From assembly GCA_030635365.1 (NCBI GenBank), contig DAOVYZ010000106.1, positions 1 through 9,005 of the forward strand: a stretch of 9,005 nt of DNA, in the 5' to 3' direction. The translations under genes and the position numbers were made by a program. Shown here one piece after another: positions 6,393 through 9,005 of the stretch (within the stretch, counting starts at the first letter, position 1; each line of letters starts with the position of its first letter). The DNA is from Bacteroidales bacterium. GTDB taxonomy: Bacteria > Bacteroidota > Bacteroidia > Bacteroidales > UBA12077. Below the pieces are notes generated by a model, which was not told the DNA's origin, did not search any database, and worked only from the letters and a program-made list of their open reading frames with translations.

Positions 6393-6962
6393 TTACATTA
6401 AGTTATCCTTCATAAAATCAATTGTTTTCAATATTATTTCATGAGATTCTTTGTTATTATTGCGTATATCAAAAGCGTGCTCTCCTGTTTTATGTAATAA
6501 TGTTTTTACATTTGCCCCAGTTGCTCTATATTTCATATTAAACATATCATTGCAATTTATGGGGAAATATTTATCATTTTTAGCCATAACCAATAATAAT
6601 GGTGGAAAATATTCTATATCAATATTATAACTATTCGCATTATTTCTAATAAAATCTATTGCTGTTGTAATATCCTGAGGAAATTTATACCTCCAGACAA
6701 AACTGATAGCAATAAATCCAAATGATGAAATTAATTTTCCCCATGAAAGAAATATATCCCTAAATCTTGAGCTAAATTTAAGTGGCGAACCCACACCTCC
6801 ATTAATTAATAAAACTGTTGGATATTTAATTTTCTTATCAAGATCAATAGGATAACAAATATCTAAAAGTAGTTTTTTGTTATTTTCTGATTTGTATACA
6901 ACATCTGATTCTAACTGAATCTTATCCATCTCAGGACATTTATATACCAATAGATTCTTCAT
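6393..6962 (-). CDS. Alpha/beta-hydrolase-like protein lacking the nucleophile segment, probably inactive
   Basis: 189 residues. The N-terminal half matches the start of a cytoplasmic alpha/beta hydrolase (dienelactone-hydrolase/BAAT-like): LLLDICYP (31-38), PTVLLINGG (48-56, the usual oxyanion-loop strand), WGKLISSFGFIAISF (74-88), DITTAIDFIRNNANSYNID (97-115). The C-terminal part matches the end of the fold: PPLLLVMAKNDKYFP (120-134) with a candidate acid D130, and GEHAFD (160-165) with the catalytic His H162. Directly between them, around residues 115-119, the strand and turn with the G-x-S-x-G nucleophile and the lid region should appear, and they are absent without a frameshift. The protein is thus short for its family (usually about 270 residues or more). 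This suggests an in-frame internal deletion. It starts 39 bp after the AraC gene on the same strand and may be co-transcribed. The second Met (residue 12, at 6929) is an alternative start. Confidence 0.7.
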   Translation of the reverse strand: MKNLLVYKCPEMDKIQLESDVVYKSENNKKLLLDICYPIDLDKKIKYPTVLLINGGVGSPLKFSSRFRDIFLSWGKLISSFGFIAISFVWRYKFPQDITTAIDFIRNNANSYNIDIEYFPPLLLVMAKNDKYFPINCNDMFNMKYRATGANVKTLLHKTGEHAFDIRNNNKESHEIILKTIDFMKDNLM

Positions 6963-7001
6963 CTCTTTTCTACTTTTTTACCACAAAGCAATATTATAAA
7001 C

Positions 7002-7871
7002 TCAGTTGCGGCCAACTGGTATATATATTTCAGATTCCGATTGCTCGTTATAAGGGCCTAAACACTTTTCTCCATATAGTTCAAAATTAAATGGTTCGGT
7101 TAATTTGTAATCGGTTTCAGGTAAAAATTGATTATAAATATATTTGTATGTATATCCTACTTTGTTTGACAAACCTTTATGTATAAAGCGTAAATACCTC
7201 CCACTGGGAATAACTTTAACTACAAACTGTGGACTTATATTTTCCACATTCATTATTTCGATTCCAATAAAAAAATACATTCCATTTAATTCCTGACTCT
7301 CCGACCAAAACTGAACCTGGTAAAAACGGTGAGGGCTTACAGTATTCTTAATAACATCTACTTCATTTATAAATTGGTTCCATTGTTTCGAAAGATCAGT
7401 CAAAGTTTCATCATCGCTTACAAAAAAAGTAATGCCTGTTAATATTATTTGTGGCAATTCAATAAGTTTCGGAGGTACGTTTCTTGCCTTTTCAGATTGA
7501 TAAATATAATCAGCCGTTATAGGCTTAACTAAAGGCAAAGATGTTAAAGCATATCCGCTTCTTATTTTTGCAGGATTAACAGCAAACTGCTTACGAAAAG
7601 CCCTTGTAAACGTCTCATGGCTGCCAAACTGAAAATCGTAAGCAATATCAGCAATTCTTTTATTGGTATTACATAATTCATTTACTGCCTCAGTTAATCT
7701 TCGTTGCTGTAGATAACTTTTGGGTGAATACCCGGTTATACTTTGAAAAAGCCTAATAAAGTGATACAAAGAAAAACAAGCCTCTTGTGCAATATCCAGA
7801 ACACAAATATCTGACTTTAGGTTTTTCTCTATAAATTTTATTGTCTTTAAAACAATATCTTTATTTGTCAT
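7002..7871 (-). CDS. Rob-like AraC-family regulator with GyrI-like effector domain
   Basis: 289 residues from ATG at 7871. Residues about 5-105 form a double helix-turn-helix AraC DNA-binding domain: VLDIAQEACFSLYHFIRLFQ (24-43) and RIADIAYDFQFGSHETFTRA (72-91), followed by AFRKQFAVNPAKIR. A linker leads to a GyrI-like/effector-binding domain (about 135-287), from LIELPQIILTGI to the terminal EIYIPVG. The order (HTH first, GyrI-like second) and length match E. coli Rob and unlike most AraC proteins place the sensor at the C-terminus; such domains bind small, often hydrophobic or cationic, molecules. The longer start at 7907 is rejected because its ATG lies in the right-hand stem of a terminator hairpin and the extra 12 residues are not part of the domain. 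Target genes are unknown; the hydrolase-like gene downstream and its own gene are the obvious candidates. Confidence 0.9.
   Translation of the reverse strand: MTNKDIVLKTIKFIEKNLKSDICVLDIAQEACFSLYHFIRLFQSITGYSPKSYLQQRRLTEAVNELCNTNKRIADIAYDFQFGSHETFTRAFRKQFAVNPAKIRSGYALTSLPLVKPITADYIYQSEKARNVPPKLIELPQIILTGITFFVSDDETLTDLSKQWNQFINEVDVIKNTVSPHRFYQVQFWSESQELNGMYFFIGIEIMNVENISPQFVVKVIPSGRYLRFIHKGLSNKVGYTYKYIYNQFLPETDYKLTEPFNFELYGEKCLGPYNEQSESEIYIPVGRN
7003..7018 (-). other. Perfect dyad at the end of the AraC gene
   Basis: CAGTTG (7003-7008) and CAACTG (7013-7018) pair around a 4-nt CGGC/GCCG loop. The dyad covers the last codons and stop of the regulator gene and is GC-richer than its surroundings. 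On the minus strand it is followed by AGTTTATAAT, a poor T tract, so it is at most a weak terminator or a processing or stability hairpin between the regulator and hydrolase-like genes. Confidence 0.3.
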
Positions 7872-7881
7872 TTTGATAATT

Positions 7882-7915
7882 AAAAAAGCACTTCGTAATA
7901 TATTCAACGAAGTGC
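7882..7915 (-). terminator. Strong intrinsic terminator between the TrmO-like and AraC genes
   Basis: GCACTTCGT (7888-7896) and ACGAAGTGC (7907-7915) form a perfect 9-bp stem with a 10-nt loop. On the minus strand the stem is followed by six T residues (7887 to 7882). It starts 11 bp past the stop of the TrmO-like gene and ends 11 bp before the AraC start, so it should isolate the two genes. The same dyad could also serve as an operator for the regulator. Confidence 0.85.
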
Positions 7916-7925
7916 ATGCAATTTA

Positions 7926-8402
7926 TTAAAAATTAAATTCATTTTGCCAATCAAAAGTTACAGAATCCTCATCCCACTCTGGCCAATGCTTACACCATTC
8001 CGGCACACTACAATCTCTAACTCTATCACTCATATGGTATGGTTTTAAATCCAGGACAGGAGGATTATTTTCTGCATCAATATATGGTGTATTAATAATT
8101 CCATTATCATAATCAATGCTCTGAACCAGAATTGTGCTTATTAATATCGGATTAGGACGCACAGGTGATCGTGTCCCAAAAATGCCTATTAAATCTGGCC
8201 CGGTTTTATAAGGTTTGCTTACAGTTAATTGTTTTCGGTATTTCGGGCTATCACAATAATTGCCCCACCATATTACTTGTAGATGACTAAATCCATCTAT
8301 ATTAGTTAATGCTGAACGGTATTTTTTGTTAACTTCAATAGCAAACCTATTATCATTTGAATGTACTATTCCTATTGGATAAATTAAGATTTCATTTTCC
8401 AT
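7926..8402 (-). CDS. TrmO/TsaA-fold SAM-dependent methyltransferase
   Basis: 158 residues, the single-domain form of the TsaA/TrmO fold (E. coli TrmO, with an extra C-terminal domain, has 235). TrmO methylates N6 of threonylcarbamoyladenosine at position 37 of some tRNAs using S-adenosylmethionine. Seen: the starting strand IYPIGIVHS (7-15), DGFSHLQVIWW (36-46), the signature GIFGTRSPVRPNPI (73-86), YIDAENNPPVLDLKPY (107-122), and DRVRDCSVPEWCKHWPEW (126-143). The usual NPIG is NPIL here. Short versions like this are common in Bacteroidota and Firmicutes, and whether all act on tRNA is not known, so the symbol is withheld. No Shine-Dalgarno site is seen; the gene is followed by its own terminator. 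The promoter was not found with confidence, although TTTG and ATTTG sequences occur upstream at 8436-8465 at poor spacing. Confidence 0.85.
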   Translation of the reverse strand: MENEILIYPIGIVHSNDNRFAIEVNKKYRSALTNIDGFSHLQVIWWGNYCDSPKYRKQLTVSKPYKTGPDLIGIFGTRSPVRPNPILISTILVQSIDYDNGIINTPYIDAENNPPVLDLKPYHMSDRVRDCSVPEWCKHWPEWDEDSVTFDWQNEFNF

Positions 8403-8558
8403 ATTATATTATTTAAATGTTATTAATTTAACTTGCAAATACTAGTATAGCCAAACAAAGATATATCTCATTTTAAATATATCATTGACATATTTTGCTA
8501 ACATTCAGTATCCTATTTGATATAAATTGCTATAAATAGAAAGCAGAGATGAATTATT

Positions 8559-8759
8559 TTATAATGTTCCCTTATATTCAAATCCAAGTTTTGATTGAAA
8601 ATCTATTAATTTTGAGAAAATTTTCTTTAAAATTGAACGCTCAATCTCTGTTACTTTTCTCGGATTAATATAATTATCAGGCTCCTTTCCTTTTTGTATT
8701 AATTCAAGCTGGTGTTTAATCCTCAGTATCATCAGCTAACTATATGCGTCTGTCGACAA
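8559..8759 (-). pseudogene. Remnant of a DUF294-type nucleotidyltransferase (C-terminal end)
   Basis: On the minus strand, codons from 8759 to the TAA at 8561-8559 read LSTDAYS, a TAG stop (8738-8736), then LMILRIKHQL, ELIQKGKEPDNYINP, TEIERSILKKIF and a tail ending EYKGTL. This follows the C-terminal consensus of DUF294_C in putative signal-transducing nucleotidyltransferases (cNMP/CBS-DUF294 proteins): AY.(F/Y)LM.LR.+HQL..I..GK.PDN+I.P..L...E...LK..F. Agreement continues on both sides of the TAG, in the place of an aromatic residue, which points to a nonsense mutation. Above about 8760 similarity is lost and another stop follows, so the catalytic, CBS and cNMP parts are missing. The uninterrupted piece is only 57 codons (ATG 8732). 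In other Bacteroidota, intact DUF294 genes commonly lie near DUF485/symporter genes, such as the one starting at 8881. The remainder of 8403-8880 is AT-rich with no other gene seen. Confidence 0.7.
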
Positions 8760-8782
8760 CTAATAATAAGAACAAATTAAAA

Positions 8783-8817
8783 TTATCTTGTTTAAGATAA
8801 GAAATTTTATATTTTAG
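8783..8817 (+). promoter_or_regulatory. Putative promoter with overlapping dyad before the DUF485 gene
   Basis: TTG (8788-8790) and TATTTTAG (8810-8817, one mismatch to TAnnTTTG) are 19 nt apart, the expected Bacteroidota arrangement, and would give a leader of about 55-60 nt. The -33 element lies in a perfect 7-bp dyad, TTATCTT (8783-8789) and AAGATAA (8794-8800) with a 4-nt spacer, a possible operator. No transcript data are available, so this is inference from pattern and position. Confidence 0.35.
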
Positions 8818-8880
8818 CAGTTAATTTAATAACTCATATAAACAATATAACATAGTAATTAACCACTAAAATTGAATCAT

Positions 8881-9005
8881 ATGGATCATGGACCGGCAGT
8901 AGAATTAGGGGAAGATAAATCTTCTGAACGAAAAGCTAGGCTTGGAGTTTGGATGTTCATCTTGTATTCTATTGTTTACGCAGGCTTTGTTGCTATAGGC
9001 GTAAT
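8881..9005 (+). CDS. DUF485 small membrane protein, N-terminal part (continues beyond window)
   Basis: Only the first 41 codons are in the window. The protein begins MDHGPAVELGEDKSSERKAR, then a hydrophobic helix LGVWMFILYSIVYAGFVAIG. The DHGPA start, a charged stretch and the G-x-x-(M/L)F-(I/V)Y-x-x-x-YAGFV helix are characteristic of Bacteroidota DUF485 proteins, which are about 100 residues with two membrane helices. They are usually encoded directly before a sodium:solute symporter of the acetate permease (ActP) type and are thought to be an accessory subunit. I therefore expect the symporter gene just past base 9005. The ATG at 8881 is favoured because the conserved DHGPA follows it at once. 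It is divergent from the DUF294 remnant. Confidence 0.8.
   Translation, partial: MDHGPAVELGEDKSSERKARLGVWMFILYSIVYAGFVAIGV

Noticed and set aside
7872..7907. Extension of the AraC protein to ATG 7907
   Set aside because: The codon is in the stem of a strong terminator, and the 12 extra residues lie outside the DNA-binding domain; starting at 7871 gives the Rob-like length of 289.
8403..8558. Possible promoter of the TrmO-like gene (TTTG and TATTTG sequences at 8436-8465)
   Set aside because: Spacing and the fixed bases of the -7 element do not fit, so no promoter was listed.
1..9005. CRISPR arrays, tRNA or rRNA genes, IS elements, phage or toxin-antitoxin modules
   Set aside because: No regular direct-repeat array, no cloverleaf or rRNA-like conserved stretch, and no transposase, integrase or toxin-like ORF was seen on either strand.

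Overview
The window is AT-rich and looks like chromosomal DNA of a Bacteroidota bacterium, most likely a Bacteroidales/Marinilabiliales- or Flavobacteriia-type lineage. This rests on protein families typical of that phylum (PD40 propeller lipoproteins, a PorT-like beta-barrel, a long TPR protein with a conserved C-terminal cap), on the absence of clear Shine-Dalgarno sites, and on promoter-like sequences of the Bacteroidota type (TTTG about 20 nt upstream of TAnnTTTG). The order is inferred, not shown.

Layout: (1) 2-568, plus strand, 3' part of a TPR protein whose start lies outside the window. It converges on (2) a minus-strand PD40 beta-propeller lipoprotein (628-1632), with a shared hairpin terminator between them. 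(3) 1749-2291, minus, an exported glutathione-peroxidase-type peroxidase. (4) 2292-2540, non-coding, with three compact hairpins and a longer inverted repeat (REP/MITE-like). (5) 2541-3197, minus, a PorT-like outer-membrane beta-barrel; a TTG start fits much better than the upstream ATG. (6) 3465-5255, plus, a GH9 glycoside hydrolase with an N-terminal Ig-like domain and a variant catalytic motif, then (7) 5386-6144, plus, an unrecognised seven-helix membrane protein closed by a strong terminator. (8) A minus-strand set read right to left: a TrmO/TsaA-fold protein (7926-8402), a strong terminator, a Rob-like AraC regulator with a GyrI-like domain (7002-7871), and an alpha/beta-hydrolase-like ORF (6393-6962) lacking the segment that carries the nucleophilic serine. 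(9) 8559-8759, minus, a decayed fragment of a DUF294-type nucleotidyltransferase C-terminus, not previously obvious because it is short and interrupted by a stop. (10) From 8881, plus, the first 41 codons of a DUF485 small membrane protein, usually the partner of a sodium:solute symporter.

The genes do not form one pathway. Most are separate transcription units with their own terminators. The AraC regulator and the hydrolase-like ORF may be co-transcribed (39 bp apart). I see no phage, IS element, CRISPR array, tRNA or rRNA. The main points of interest are gene decay (the DUF294 relic and the serine-less hydrolase), the unknown 7-TM protein, the variant GH9 and peroxidase active sites, and several well-formed DNA or RNA dyads, one of which decides the AraC start. 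I found no convincing new multi-gene system.
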